A DNA stretch of 64,000 nt from Nonomuraea sp. MG754425 (GCF_021699195.1 NZ_SSXE01000010.1:1-64000), one strand, 5' to 3'. Positions 25,385 to 33,755 are shown, counted from the first letter of the stretch. Notes: generated by a model from the letters alone, not told the origin. Numbers and translations: made by a program.

Positions 25385-25792
25385 GGGTTCTCCGGTATCT
25401 GTGACCATGGCTTTGCGTAGTCAAATGATTACACTACGTATCCATGATCTTGGCAATCCCGGCCGATGGTCAGGACGGGACGCCGCAGCCGGAAGGCGTA
25501 GAAGAGGAGGAACGCCAGCGCGCACACCAGAGCCTGGGCGTAGGCCGGCTCGACGCGGCCGGCGTCACGCCCGCGATGATCTTCTTGGCCAGATCGCGGC
25601 GCGGGACTCCGCGAAGTCCCGCCGCGAACGCCATGACAGCCCCCTCGCCGGGCGTCCCGAGCCTCGATGCGGTCGAGACCCGCATCTTGACGTGCTTCCC
25701 TCGACGGCCCCTGGCGAATGCGGCAAACGGTCTGAAAGGTGATTTAAAGGGATAGAGTTGGCGGCAAATCTCCCCCGCTTTGGAGAAGGTCG
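25385..25792. other. 408-base stretch with no intact gene
   Basis: No intact gene is seen. The minus strand contains a short two-frame coding remnant (25429-25635, listed separately). An AT-richer segment at 25405-25440 (TCAAATGATTACACTACGTA) lies just upstream of the secreted repeat-protein gene and probably carries its promoter. Open frames on the plus strand lack ribosome sites. Confidence 0.4.
25429..25635 (-). pseudogene. Possible frameshifted small membrane protein
   Basis: Reading leftward, an ATG at 25635 after GAGGGGG opens MAFAAGLRGVPRRDLAKKII. Near 25560 the plausible coding frame shifts; the second frame gives a membrane helix (AQALVCALAFLLFYAFRL) and a basic tail to the stop at 25429. 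Joined, this would be a ~68-residue single-span protein broken by one frameshift. It could equally be a chance juxtaposition. Confidence 0.3.
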
Positions 25793-25975
25793 ATGCGTAA
25801 GATCGTTCACATACGCCCCGTTGACGACACCATGGGGCACGAGGAATCGCCCCAGTGCGTGTGTGGTCCGGCGGGGCAGGAGGTCTACCTCCAGCCGAGC
25901 GACCTGGCCGTCGGCACCATCTACCGTCACCACCCGCTCGTTCCGTGCCGCGAATGGGAGGCTTCCGCCTCCTGA
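25793..25975 (+). CDS. Small Cys/His-containing hypothetical protein
   Basis: 60 residues with a strong GGAGAAGG ribosome site. The sequence IVHIRPVDDTMGHEESPQCVCGP resembles small proteins often seen in actinobacteria and their phages, with conserved His, Asp and a CxC pair, followed by a beta-hairpin-like half ending HHPLVPCREWE. Function is unknown. It lies alone upstream of the AI-2E-type transporter. Confidence 0.6.
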   Translation: MRKIVHIRPVDDTMGHEESPQCVCGPAGQEVYLQPSDLAVGTIYRHHPLVPCREWEASAS

Positions 25976-26070
25976 CCCCGGGCGCGGGCGAAGGTATGCG
26001 CTCGGCCAAGAGTGCACGAACCCGCGTGTTGCCCCCGCGAACCACACATGTGACGACATAGCGTCGCGGC

Positions 26071-27102
26071 ATGCTGGTGAAGTACGTCGCGCCGCTGTCC
26101 GGCGGGCTTCGCACACTCAGCGCCGGCGCCGCCGCGATCATCGTCCTGTGGGGGGTCAAGCAGCTCGGCGGGATCATCGGGCCGGCCTTCCTGGCGCTCA
26201 CCCTGACGATCGCCGTGAGCCCCCTGCGCAACCGGTTGACGGGCTGGGCGGCGGCCCTCGTCCCGCTCGCCGTCATCCTGCTGGTGCTGGGCCTGCTCGG
26301 CGGCGCGGTGGGGATCGCCGTGGCCAGGTTCGCCGACCTCGTCCCGAAGTACGCCGACCAGTTCCAGCACCTGGTGTCCTCCGCCGCCGCCGTCCTGCAC
26401 GGTCTCGGCATCGAGCAGGCCCAGATCAAGAAGGCGCTGAGCGGCATCGACGTGGGCCGGGTCGTCCAGGCGGCGCAGAGCCTGCTGGCCGGACTGACCG
26501 GGACCGCCTCGGCGGCGGTGCTGATGGTCCTGGTGCTGTACGGCATGAGCCTGGACGCCGTCACCTTCCGGCGGACGCTGGCCAGGACCGCGGCCACCCG
26601 CCCGCACCTGGTGACCGCGCTGCAGGGCTTCGCCCGTGACACCTGCCGCTACCTCGTGGTCTGCACGGTCTTCGGGCTGGTCGTGGCGGCGTTCGACACC
26701 GTGGCCCTCGTGCTGCTCGGGGTGCCGTTGCCGCTGCTGTGGGGGCTGCTGTCGTTCATCACCAACTACATCCCGAACGTCGGCTTCGTCATCGGCCTGA
26801 TCCCGCCGGCCGCGCTGGCCCTGCTGGATTCCGGGGTGGCCACGATGGTCGGGGTGGTGGTGGCCTACTGCGTGCTGAACTTCCTGATCCAGTCGGTCAT
26901 CCAGCCGAAGTTCACGGGGGAGTCGGCCAGGTTGTCGACCGCCGTGACCATCCTGTCCCTGCTGGTGTGGACCTGGGCGCTGGGTGCGCTCGGCGCGATC
27001 CTCGCGGTGCCGCTCAGCGCCTTCGCCCGCGCCGTGCTGATCGACGCCGACCCGGCGACCGCCTGGGCGTCCCCGCTGGTCACGGGCAAGGAAGAGGCGT
27101 GA
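26071..27102 (+). CDS. AI-2E family transporter
   Basis: 343 residues with seven to eight hydrophobic segments. The family core is GLLSFITNYIPNVGFVIGLIPP (residues ~225-246), and VYFIQPKF-type conserved IQSVIQPKFTGESARLSTAVTILSLLVW follows. Members export autoinducer-2 or act as Na+/H+ antiporters; the substrate here is unknown. The ATG follows TAGCGT by six bases with no Shine-Dalgarno (leaderless pattern). Confidence 0.88.
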   Translation: MLVKYVAPLSGGLRTLSAGAAAIIVLWGVKQLGGIIGPAFLALTLTIAVSPLRNRLTGWAAALVPLAVILLVLGLLGGAVGIAVARFADLVPKYADQFQHLVSSAAAVLHGLGIEQAQIKKALSGIDVGRVVQAAQSLLAGLTGTASAAVLMVLVLYGMSLDAVTFRRTLARTAATRPHLVTALQGFARDTCRYLVVCTVFGLVVAAFDTVALVLLGVPLPLLWGLLSFITNYIPNVGFVIGLIPPAALALLDSGVATMVGVVVAYCVLNFLIQSVIQPKFTGESARLSTAVTILSLLVWTWALGALGAILAVPLSAFARAVLIDADPATAWASPLVTGKEEA

Positions 27103-27181
27103 GCCTCCCACCCGCCGAAGTATGTCCACTTATGGGATGTTCCTTGACTTTTCCGGAGCGGGCTCAGGGCAGCACGGTCGC

Positions 27182-28984
27182 ATGGCAGATCTTCCCTTCC
27201 ACGACCGGACGGACTTCGACAACGCCGAGCGCGGCTTCGTCGCCAAGCTGTCGCCAGCGGTGATCAAGGCGGCCGGCGGGAGGGTCGTCTGGAACAACGA
27301 CGTCTACGACTTCCTCGACGGCGACTGCCCGAGGACGGCGCACCCGAGCCTGTGGCGACAGGCCCAGTTGTGCGCCAAGCAGGGCCTGTTCGAGGTGACC
27401 GAGGGCATCTACCAGGTGCGCGGTCTGGACCTGTCGAACATGACCATCGTCGAGGGCGAGCGCGGCGTCATCGTCATCGACCCGCTCATCTCCACCGAGT
27501 GCGCCGCCGCCGCGCTCAAGCTGTACCGGGAGCACCGGGGGGACCGCCCGGTCACCGGCCTGATCTACACCCACTCCCACGTCGACCACTTCGGCGGCGC
27601 CCGCGGTGTGACCGACGGCGCGGGCATCCCCGTCATCGCGCCCGCGCACTTCATGGAGCACGCCGTCTCCGAGAACGTCTACGCCGGCACCGCCATGAAC
27701 CGGCGGGCCGCGTACATGTACGGCCAGTTCCTGCCCCCCTCGCCGGAGGGTCAGCTCGGCTGCGGCCTCGGCATGGGCACCTCGTCCGGGACCGTCTCCC
27801 TCATCCCGCCCAATCGCGACATCACCCACACCGGGCAGGAGGAGACGGTGGACGGCGTCCGCATCGTCTTCCAGCTCACGCCCGGCACCGAGGCCCCGGC
27901 CGAGATGAACTTCCTCTTCCCCGACCGCCGCGCCCTGTGCATGGCCGAGAACGCCACCCACAACCTGCACAACGTGCTCACCCTGCGCGGCGCGCTGGTC
28001 CGCGACACGCGCGTGTGGTCCCGCTACCTCACCGAGGCCATCGCCCTGTTCGCCGACCGGGCGGACGTCGCCTTCGCCTCGCACCACTGGCCCACCTGGG
28101 GCCGGGAGCACATCGTCACCTTCCTGACCCAGCAGCGCGACCTGTACGCCTACCTGCACGACCAGACCGTGCGCATGCTGAACAGCGGCATGACCGGCAG
28201 CGAGATCGCCGAGGCCATGCAACTGCCGCCCGCCCTCGAACAGGTCTGGCACACCCACGGCTACTACGGCTCGGTCAGCCACAACGTCAAGGCCATCTAC
28301 CAGCGCTACCTCGGCTGGTTCGACGGCAACCCCGCCCACCTGTGGGAGCACCCGCCGGTCGAGCAGGCCCGCCGCTACGTGGAGGCGTTCGGCGGCACCT
28401 CCGCCGTGGTCGCCCTGGCCGGACGTTACGTCAAGGAGGGCGACCTGCGCTTCGCGGCCACCCTGCTCAACCACGTGGTCTTCGCCGACGAGAACGACTC
28501 CGCGGCCCGCCGCCTGCTGGCCCAGGTCTACACGCGGCTCGGCCACGGCGCCGAGAACGCCACCTGGCGCAACTTCTACCTGACCGGCGCCGCCGAGCTG
28601 ACCGGCCACCCGTCGAAGGCCGCGACCGACACCGTCTCGCCCGACATGCTCAGCGCGCTCACCGCGGAGCAGGTCTTCGACTCCATCGCCATCCGCGTGG
28701 ACGGCCCGCACGCCTGGAACGAGCGCTTCGCCATCGACTGGCACCTCACCGACCTGGACGAACGCCACCGGACCACGATGTCCAACGGCGCCCTGATCCA
28801 CGAGACGGAACCGTCCGGCGACGGCGCCGACCTCACGCTCCGGCTGCCCCACAAGCGGCTGGTGAGCCTGCTCGACGGCGGCGACGCCGGCGGCATCGAC
28901 CACGACGGCGACCTGGCCGTCCTGCGACGGCTGACCGCCGTCCTGGAGAAGCCCACAGCGGACTTCGCCATCGTCACACCCTGA
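27182..28984 (+). CDS. SDS-type alkyl/aryl sulfatase
   Basis: 600 residues from the ATG at 27182. Metallo-beta-lactamase core with THSHVDHFGG (H131, H133, D135, H136) binding two zinc ions, AENATHNLHNVLTLRGA and HHWPTWG, then an alkylsulfatase dimerisation domain and a C-terminal SCP2-like domain (from ~480). This is the SdsA1-type (type III) family that cleaves primary alkyl sulfates such as SDS. No signal peptide is seen. A start 20 codons earlier is possible but lies outside the domain. Confidence 0.9.
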   Translation: MADLPFHDRTDFDNAERGFVAKLSPAVIKAAGGRVVWNNDVYDFLDGDCPRTAHPSLWRQAQLCAKQGLFEVTEGIYQVRGLDLSNMTIVEGERGVIVIDPLISTECAAAALKLYREHRGDRPVTGLIYTHSHVDHFGGARGVTDGAGIPVIAPAHFMEHAVSENVYAGTAMNRRAAYMYGQFLPPSPEGQLGCGLGMGTSSGTVSLIPPNRDITHTGQEETVDGVRIVFQLTPGTEAPAEMNFLFPDRRALCMAENATHNLHNVLTLRGALVRDTRVWSRYLTEAIALFADRADVAFASHHWPTWGREHIVTFLTQQRDLYAYLHDQTVRMLNSGMTGSEIAEAMQLPPALEQVWHTHGYYGSVSHNVKAIYQRYLGWFDGNPAHLWEHPPVEQARRYVEAFGGTSAVVALAGRYVKEGDLRFAATLLNHVVFADENDSAARRLLAQVYTRLGHGAENATWRNFYLTGAAELTGHPSKAATDTVSPDMLSALTAEQVFDSIAIRVDGPHAWNERFAIDWHLTDLDERHRTTMSNGALIHETEPSGDGADLTLRLPHKRLVSLLDGGDAGGIDHDGDLAVLRRLTAVLEKPTADFAIVTP

Positions 28985-29010
28985 TCACACACCGCAAGGA
29001 GACATCGTCC

Positions 29011-29508
29011 ATGAGCAATCTCATCGCCATCGCCTACCCGGACGTCGACACGGCCATGACCGTACGCGACCGCCTGGCGCAGATGCAGAAGGAGAACCTG
29101 ATCACGCTGGAGGACGCCGCCGTCGTCGAGCGCAAGCAGGACGGCAGGATCAAGCTGCACCAGGCCACCAGCATGGCGGGCAGGGGAGCGGCCGGCGGCG
29201 CCCTGTGGGGCGGCCTGATCGGCATGCTGTTCTTCATGCCGCTGCTCGGCATGGCCCTCGGCGCGGCGGGCGGAGCCGCGGGCGGCGCCCTCACCGACGC
29301 CGGCGTCGACGACGACTTCATGCGCGAACTGGCCACCAAGCTCGAACCGGGCACCGCCGCCCTGTTCCTCCTCGTCGTGCGGAGCACCCCGGACAAGGTC
29401 ATCCCGCAGATCGCCGAGCACGGCGGGCACATCATCCAGACCTCGCTCAGCCGCGAGGAGGAGGAGCAACTGCGCGCCACGGCCAAGGCCGTCAAGGCCG
29501 GCGCCTAG
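29011..29508 (+). CDS. DUF1269 glycine-zipper membrane protein
   Basis: 165 residues. A small N-terminal domain (LIAIAYPDVDTAMTVRDRL) is followed by a glycine/alanine-rich membrane segment (GRGAAGGALWGGLIGMLFF and GMALGAAGGAAGGAL) and a C-terminal domain (LEPGTAALFLLVVRSTPDKVIPQI). This matches DUF1269, inner-membrane proteins of unknown function seen with stress genes. It follows the sulfatase by 26 bases with AAGGAG, so both are probably one transcript, ended by the hairpin at 29527. Confidence 0.87.
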   Translation: MSNLIAIAYPDVDTAMTVRDRLAQMQKENLITLEDAAVVERKQDGRIKLHQATSMAGRGAAGGALWGGLIGMLFFMPLLGMALGAAGGAAGGALTDAGVDDDFMRELATKLEPGTAALFLLVVRSTPDKVIPQIAEHGGHIIQTSLSREEEEQLRATAKAVKAGA

Positions 29509-29526
29509 AGCCTGACTCCCAGGACG

Positions 29527-29562
29527 GGCCGGTCACCGCTGGGTCGCGGTGGCCGGCCTTTT
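29527..29562 (+). terminator. Rho-independent terminator
   Basis: 13-bp stem (one G-U pair) GGCCGGTCACCGC / GCGGTGGCCGGCC, six-base loop, then TTTT. This is the most canonical intrinsic terminator of the window and closes the sulfatase-DUF1269 unit. Confidence 0.85.
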
Positions 29563-29717
29563 CGCTGGACGATCATGCGGGCTCCCACAGTGGCCCGGGA
29601 CCGGACGGGCATGCGGCCGGGGATCGTCGCGTCCGTGCGGCGAGCACCGATGAGTTCCGGCCCGGCCGGCGGTCATCACCCGGAATGGTCCATCCGGACC
29701 CGGCGGAGGAGCAGCAC

Positions 29718-30005
29718 ATGGTGATCGTCGCAGGGCATGTCGTCGTCGAGCCGCGGCAGCGCGAGCGCCTTCTCGCGGACTGCGCGGGCGTCGTCGAGGC
29801 GGCCCGCCGCGCGCCCGGCTGCCTGGACTTCGCCATCAGCGCGGACCTGGTGGACGCCGGCCGCGTCAACATCTTCGAGCGCTGGGAGTCGCAGCCGGCC
29901 GTCGAGGCGTTCCGCGGCAGCGGCCCCGGCGACACGCAGAGCGCCGAGATGCTCGCCGCCTCGGTAGCCGAGTACGGGGTCGCGGACGTGCGCCCGCTGA
30001 CCTGA
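29718..30005 (+). CDS. Antibiotic biosynthesis monooxygenase (ABM) family protein
   Basis: 95 residues from the ATG at 29718, preceded by GGAGGAGC. The ABM dimeric ferredoxin-like fold is indicated by VIVAGHVVVEPRQRERLL, APGCLDFAISADLVDAGRVNIFERWES and a C-terminal helix. Cofactor-free monooxygenases of quinones or heme-related roles are known for the fold; the substrate here is unknown. It may be co-regulated with the TetR gene downstream. Confidence 0.85.
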   Translation: MVIVAGHVVVEPRQRERLLADCAGVVEAARRAPGCLDFAISADLVDAGRVNIFERWESQPAVEAFRGSGPGDTQSAEMLAASVAEYGVADVRPLT

Positions 30006-30157
30006 ACGGAGCGCGCACGCCCGGGTCGGCGGGTGCGTAAATTCCTGGCCACCGCCGTTCCCGGGATGTGGCAGTTCGACGTGCGGATCGCCACGACAAC
30101 CGAAACTCTTCACGCATTGTGATGGTTTGGGCGCTTCAGGCGACTAGCGTGTGGACC

Positions 30158-30781
30158 GTGTCAGGACCCAGTCGCACCGGCGACTCCCAGCCGCAGGAGC
30201 GGGAGCGCATCGTCGAGACGGCCACCCGGCTGTTCGCGTCCCTCGGCTACGACGCGACCCCGCTGCACACGATCGCCGACGCGGCCGGGATCGACGGCGA
30301 CGCCATGGCCGACCTCGTGGGCGACAAGCACGACATCTACCTCAAGGTGATGGAGCGGGCATTCCTGGCCCTGAAGGCCGGCCAGGACGCGGCCTTCGCC
30401 GAGTTCACCCACGACCAGGCGGGCGTGCGCCGGCTCGCGGACCGTCACCTGGACTTCTGCGTGACCCACCCCGAGGTGCCCGAACTGTGGATACACCGGT
30501 GGCTCGGGGACGCCGCCGACGTCGCCGGGATGGAGGCCCGCTACCTCAGGCCCCTGCTCGACCGGGTCACGGACGAACTGCGGGACCTCGTCGCGCCGAA
30601 CGTCGGCCTCGACGAGGCGCTGTGGAGCCTGATCTGGTGCGTCCGCGGCTTCGTCGTGGGGGGCGTGCTCGCGCCGGACGGCCAGATGCGAGGGCCGCAC
30701 GACGCCCAGGCCCTGCGGCGCTTCCGTACGCACCTGCACCTGCTCGTCGATCTCATGTTCGCGCCGGGTGCGCCCCGATGA
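30158..30781 (+). CDS. TetR family transcriptional regulator
   Basis: 207 residues from the GTG at 30158. The helix-turn-helix (ERIVETATRLFASLGYDATPLHTIADAAGIDGDAM, residues ~13-50) deviates from the usual TVRDIA pattern but keeps the geometry. The C-terminal ligand domain is helical with a TetR_C-like end. The GTG lies seven bases after TAGCGT without a Shine-Dalgarno (leaderless). It is convergent, four bases apart, with the DUF6114 gene. Confidence 0.82.
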   Translation: MSGPSRTGDSQPQERERIVETATRLFASLGYDATPLHTIADAAGIDGDAMADLVGDKHDIYLKVMERAFLALKAGQDAAFAEFTHDQAGVRRLADRHLDFCVTHPEVPELWIHRWLGDAADVAGMEARYLRPLLDRVTDELRDLVAPNVGLDEALWSLIWCVRGFVVGGVLAPDGQMRGPHDAQALRRFRTHLHLLVDLMFAPGAPR

Positions 30782-30785
30782 CTTC

Positions 30786-31376
30786 TCACCCCGCCCGCTC
30801 CCGCGTCTTCCCGGTCTCGACGCGGGCGCTCGCTGGTGCCGCCGGCCGGCGGAAACGCCGTCCCAGGGCGGCGGTCGCCGTCCAGGTCGTGGCGCTCACG
30901 CGTGATGCGAACGTCCGTGCCGCGGTGAGCGTGCTCCGGACGCCGGCGGTGTCGAGGCGGTTGCCGGGGCGGTTGTCGGGAGCCCAGGCCATCGCCAGCG
31001 TGCCGCCCAGCAGGCCCAGGATCATGCCGGCCAGCAGACCGCCCAGGTTGGAGTAGACGAAGGAGGCCATCGAGAGCACCACGGCCACCAGGCCGAGGAA
31101 GATCCGCTGGGCGGGTTGCAGCCAGACGAGGATCCCCGCCACCATCATGATCAGCGCGATCAGATAGCTGGCTCCCACCGCGCCGAACGTGATGGCCGCC
31201 GACAGCGCGTCGAGAGCGAACGGCAGCCACAGCAGTTCCGCCCCCGCCGCGACGATGAACAGCCCGCCCCAGAACGGCCGCGAGCGCCGCCATGACCTCA
31301 GCGCCTTCCGCCGCCGGCCCCTGGACCGGACGCGGTCGCCGTCCGGGAGGCCGGGCCGGGATCGTCCTAGAAGCAT
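30786..31376 (-). CDS. DUF6114 membrane protein
   Basis: 196 residues. The segment RRSRPFWGGLFIVAAGAELLW (residues ~30-50) is the DUF6114 signature; four hydrophobic helices lie between ~37 and ~140, followed by a basic tail. Function unknown. It overlaps the upstream DUF6230 gene by ten bases. The DUF6230-DUF6114 pair is a standard actinobacterial two-gene unit. Confidence 0.85.
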   Translation of the reverse strand: MLLGRSRPGLPDGDRVRSRGRRRKALRSWRRSRPFWGGLFIVAAGAELLWLPFALDALSAAITFGAVGASYLIALIMMVAGILVWLQPAQRIFLGLVAVVLSMASFVYSNLGGLLAGMILGLLGGTLAMAWAPDNRPGNRLDTAGVRSTLTAARTFASRVSATTWTATAALGRRFRRPAAPASARVETGKTRERAG

Positions 31377-31963
31377 TCCTGTTCACCCCGCACGATGTTG
31401 AGGCGCAGGTCGGGCAGGCTGAACGTGGCGGCCGTGGCGGCCCACGCGCTCAGCCGGACGTTGTGCAGGGTGACCGATCTGGCCTGGCCGCCGAAGGTGC
31501 CGGCCGGGCCCCTGCCGTCGGGCACCTCGTCCAGGGTGCTGGCGTCGCGGCCGAGTTCGAGGTCGCGGATGGAGGCGGCCGTCTGTCCGAGCGCCACGTC
31601 GATCACCAGGTCGTCGATGCTCGCCACGTTGCCGTCCCGGGCTCCGGTGAGCCGGAGCGTCACCGTGCCGACGGGGGTCTTCACCAGCGCGCTCGTGCAC
31701 AGGTCGGAGACCGTGGCCCGTCGGATGCCGGCCACGATGACGGGGATGAGCCGGCCCTTCTTGGTCCGGTCCACGCCGGTGGCCAGGGTGAAGCCCTGTC
31801 CGCGCAGTTCGCCGGAGAACAGTTTGAAGCTCCGGCCCGAGACCACGAACGTGGCGCCGATGACGCCCTGAGCCGTGGCCCCGACCAGCAGCCCCGTCAG
31901 CGCCGTGACGGGGACGAGGATCCCGGCGAAGCGTTTCCAGCGCACGCGTCCCTGCTCGGCCAT
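31367..31963 (-). CDS. DUF6230 family protein
   Basis: 198 residues from the ATG at 31963 (AAGGGAAG upstream; a GTG six codons earlier is less well placed). One N-terminal membrane helix (FAGILVPVTALTGLLVGA), then an all-beta exported domain (FVVSGRSFKLFSGELRGQGF, VTLHNVRLSAWA). DUF6230 proteins are cell-surface proteins of unknown function, paired with DUF6114. Confidence 0.85.
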   Translation of the reverse strand: MAEQGRVRWKRFAGILVPVTALTGLLVGATAQGVIGATFVVSGRSFKLFSGELRGQGFTLATGVDRTKKGRLIPVIVAGIRRATVSDLCTSALVKTPVGTVTLRLTGARDGNVASIDDLVIDVALGQTAASIRDLELGRDASTLDEVPDGRGPAGTFGGQARSVTLHNVRLSAWAATAATFSLPDLRLNIVRGEQECF

Positions 31964-32110
31964 GATGCGGCTTCCCTTCACCTGGGTTCCCGGACTGCCA
32001 CCGGAAAAGGACAGTGCGGGCTATCGCCGAGCATGAGTGATATTCGCGATTTCCGCCGAGGTACGCGCCGACCGCTACGCCACTTATGACCTCCGGTTGG
32101 AGAAATTTTC

Positions 32111-32132
32111 CCTGGTCGGCGCGCCGGCCAGG
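32111..32132. promoter_or_regulatory. 22-bp near-perfect palindrome
   Basis: CCTGGTCGGC joined to GCGCCGGCCAGG reads almost identically on both strands (one mismatched pair). Its location between divergent genes suits an operator; its left half equals the 3' end of the leader element found at 33708, 35954 and 41088. Confidence 0.45.
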
Positions 32133-32198
32133 TGATTCCGGTGAATCGGGCAAATTATCGGATATTCCCGGAAAGGCCACGGGAGTGTGCGACGGCCC

Positions 32199-32226
32199 TT
32201 GACAGGAATGTGCCGGATGCGATGCT
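32199..32226 (+). promoter_or_regulatory. Promoter of thioredoxin-like gene
   Basis: TTGACA (32199-32204), a 16-bp spacer and GATGCT (32221-32226). The ATG of the thioredoxin-like gene is 40 bases downstream. The -35 element is a perfect consensus; the -10 is moderate. Confidence 0.5.
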
Positions 32227-32266
32227 CCATGGAGAGAAAGACGGCTGATTCCGAGCGGAGGTATTC

Positions 32267-32590
32267 ATGGCGACGGTGGTCGATTTCACCGATGCTACAT
32301 TTCCCACGGCTGTGCTCAAGGCGCCGCTGCCGGTGCTGGTGTCATTCCGCGCCGAATGGTCCGCGGTGTGCAAGGCGCTGGAGCAGGAGCTGCCGAAGGT
32401 CGCCACCGAGCGGGCCGGAAAGGTCACCGTGGGCAGGCTCGACATCGACCAGAACCCGGCCACGCCTCCCCAGTACGAGGTCGACGCGATCCCGACGCTG
32501 TACCTGTTCAAGGGCGGCGCGATCGTCGCGTCCAGGATCGGCCCCGCGAGCAAGGCCAACGTGCTGGCGCTCATCGACCCGCACCTGTGA
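32267..32590 (+). CDS. Thioredoxin-fold protein with SxxC active site
   Basis: 107 residues, normal thioredoxin length, starting after GGAGG. The fold is clear: LPVLVSFRAEWSAVCKALEQELPK, VGRLDIDQNPATPPQYEVDAIPTLYLFKGG with the cis-proline. The usual WCGPC is W31-S-A-V-C35, so the N-terminal nucleophilic cysteine is replaced by serine and the CGP loop is lost. It cannot be a normal dithiol reductase; a monothiol, chaperone-like or regulatory role is possible. The next gene follows after four bases. Confidence 0.85.
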   Translation: MATVVDFTDATFPTAVLKAPLPVLVSFRAEWSAVCKALEQELPKVATERAGKVTVGRLDIDQNPATPPQYEVDAIPTLYLFKGGAIVASRIGPASKANVLALIDPHL

Positions 32591-32594
32591 TCTC

Positions 32595-33119
32595 ATGAAG
32601 AAGATCCTCGCGGCCCTGTCCGCGCTCGTCCTGTCCGGTGCCGCGGCGGTCGCCGCTCCCGCGCCGGCCGCAGCCGTTGTCGCGCTGGTCAACTGCACGG
32701 GCACGACCGCGGTCGAGTTCTCCCCGGCGCTGACGAACACCGCTCAGACCGTCTCCGTCAGCGGCCAGGACGAGGCCACCCTCTGCGTGAGCCTCACCCA
32801 CCCGGCCCTGACCGGCTTCCTCGGCCCGTTCTCCGGAACGGCCACCCAGTCGTGCACCACGTTCTTCGGCAGCGGATCGGGCACCGAGACCCTGTACTGG
32901 ACCAACGGCACCACCAGCACCTGGAACTACACCAACGGCTTCACCAACGCGAACGGCACCAAGATCGGCACCTCCACCGGTGTGATCTCCTCCGGCACCC
33001 TCGCCGGCGCCTCCGTCACCCAGACGATCACCTTCGCCAACCTCGACCTGACCGCCTGCTCCACCACGGGGCTGAGCGAGATCAGCGGCCTCGACACCTG
33101 GACGTTCACCGACGTCTGA
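32595..33119 (+). CDS. Secreted protein of unknown function
   Basis: 174 residues. Sec signal peptide (MKKILAALSALVLSGAAAVAA, cleavage near APAAA, residue ~25). The mature part is rich in Thr, Ser, Gly and Asn and alternates beta-strand-like segments; it has four cysteines, able to form two disulfides. No family is recognised with confidence. It is in an operon with the thioredoxin-like gene, four bases upstream. Confidence 0.75.
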   Translation: MKKILAALSALVLSGAAAVAAPAPAAAVVALVNCTGTTAVEFSPALTNTAQTVSVSGQDEATLCVSLTHPALTGFLGPFSGTATQSCTTFFGSGSGTETLYWTNGTTSTWNYTNGFTNANGTKIGTSTGVISSGTLAGASVTQTITFANLDLTACSTTGLSEISGLDTWTFTDV

Positions 33120-33148
33120 CCGGCATCCGGTCCGGTTCCCCGGTGCGA

Positions 33149-33610
33149 TCAGCGGGGTGCGCGCCGTTCCTCCCAGCGGCGCAGCAGGCCGGGCAACTCG
33201 CTCAGCAGGAACGCGTAGAAGTCGCGCATCCGCGTCAGCCGTTCATGGGCCGGGTCGCCGGAGGCCGTGGTGGCGATCCCCGCGTCGGCGGCCTCCAGCA
33301 TGACGTGGACGACCGTGTTCTGCGTGGAGAACAGGGTGGGCCAGGCGTCGTCGCGCAGACGGTAGTGCTCGCGGCGGCTGCCGGGCGCGGGCAGGCGTTC
33401 GATCAGGCCGACCGACAGCAACGCCTTGACCGCGCCGGACACCGAGCCCGCGCTGACGCCGAGCCGGTCGGCGATGTCGCCCATGGTGACGGCGCCGGCG
33501 TCGGTGAACAGGAACACCGCCAGGGCCCGCGCCGACATGCGCTGCAGGCCGCCCTCGGTCAGCACCAGCGCCAATCGTTCCGCGGCCTGCCATCGCTCCT
33601 GCTCGCTCAC
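33149..33610 (-). CDS. GbsR/MarR family transcriptional regulator
   Basis: 153 residues. Winged helix with RMSARALAVFLFTDAGAVTMGDIADRLGVSAGSVSGAVKAL (residues ~24-64) and wing GSRREHYRLRDDAW, then a C-terminal dimerisation helix. GTG start with GGAGGTGG upstream. Divergent from the cytochrome P450 gene; likely controls it through the dyads at 33651-33684. Confidence 0.87.
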   Translation of the reverse strand: MSEQERWQAAERLALVLTEGGLQRMSARALAVFLFTDAGAVTMGDIADRLGVSAGSVSGAVKALLSVGLIERLPAPGSRREHYRLRDDAWPTLFSTQNTVVHVMLEAADAGIATTASGDPAHERLTRMRDFYAFLLSELPGLLRRWEERRAPR

Positions 33611-33650
33611 CGTCCACCTCCGAGGCCAGGATAGTCACTTCCAGGGAGGC

Positions 33651-33684
33651 TTCAGAAATTTCCGAACTTTGGCTATATTGCCAA
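33651..33684. promoter_or_regulatory. P450 promoter and candidate GbsR operator
   Basis: TTCAGA (33651-33656), a 17-bp spacer and TATATT (33674-33679) form a plausible promoter reading right. The -35 lies in the near-perfect dyad TTCAGAAA-TTTCCGAA (33651-33666), and the -10 sits between the arms TTGGC and GCCAA (33669-33684). A repressor bound here would cover both elements. Confidence 0.5.
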
Positions 33685-33707
33685 TACTCGGCAGCAATCG
33701 GGCCGAT

Positions 33708-33755
33708 GGTGTGCCGGGAAGCCTGGTCGGCGAACAGCGAACTCCTCCTGGAGGT
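33708..33755 (+). ncRNA. Candidate leader RNA element, copy 1 (P450)
   Basis: The 25-base element GGTGTGCCGGGAAG-C-CTGGTCGGCG (33708-33732) is shared with 35954-35978 and 41088-41112. Downstream, CCTC (33744-33747) can pair with GAGG of the P450 Shine-Dalgarno (33744-33754 is an inverted repeat). The start is 30 bases after the element. The internal CCGG/CTGG pairing can form a small hairpin. Identity with an Rfam family is not established. Confidence 0.55.

Larger units (their letters stand above)
31964..32266. other. Divergent intergenic region with promoter and inverted repeats
   Basis: No gene is seen. AT-richer than its surroundings, it separates DUF6230 from the thioredoxin-like gene. 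It holds a consensus TTGACA at 32199-32204 and a 22-bp near-perfect palindrome at 32111-32132 (listed separately), and should carry both divergent promoters. Confidence 0.45.

Noticed and set aside
24743..25420. 225-residue plus-strand frame opposite the HSGDENG protein
   Set aside because: Composition is shadow-like and the minus strand has a signal peptide, ribosome site and clear repeats.
33708..33755. Leader element interpreted as a cobalamin riboswitch
   Set aside because: Only GGGAAG-like similarity; a cobalamin riboswitch needs well over 100 nt and a B12 box, and only about 30 nt separate the element from the start.
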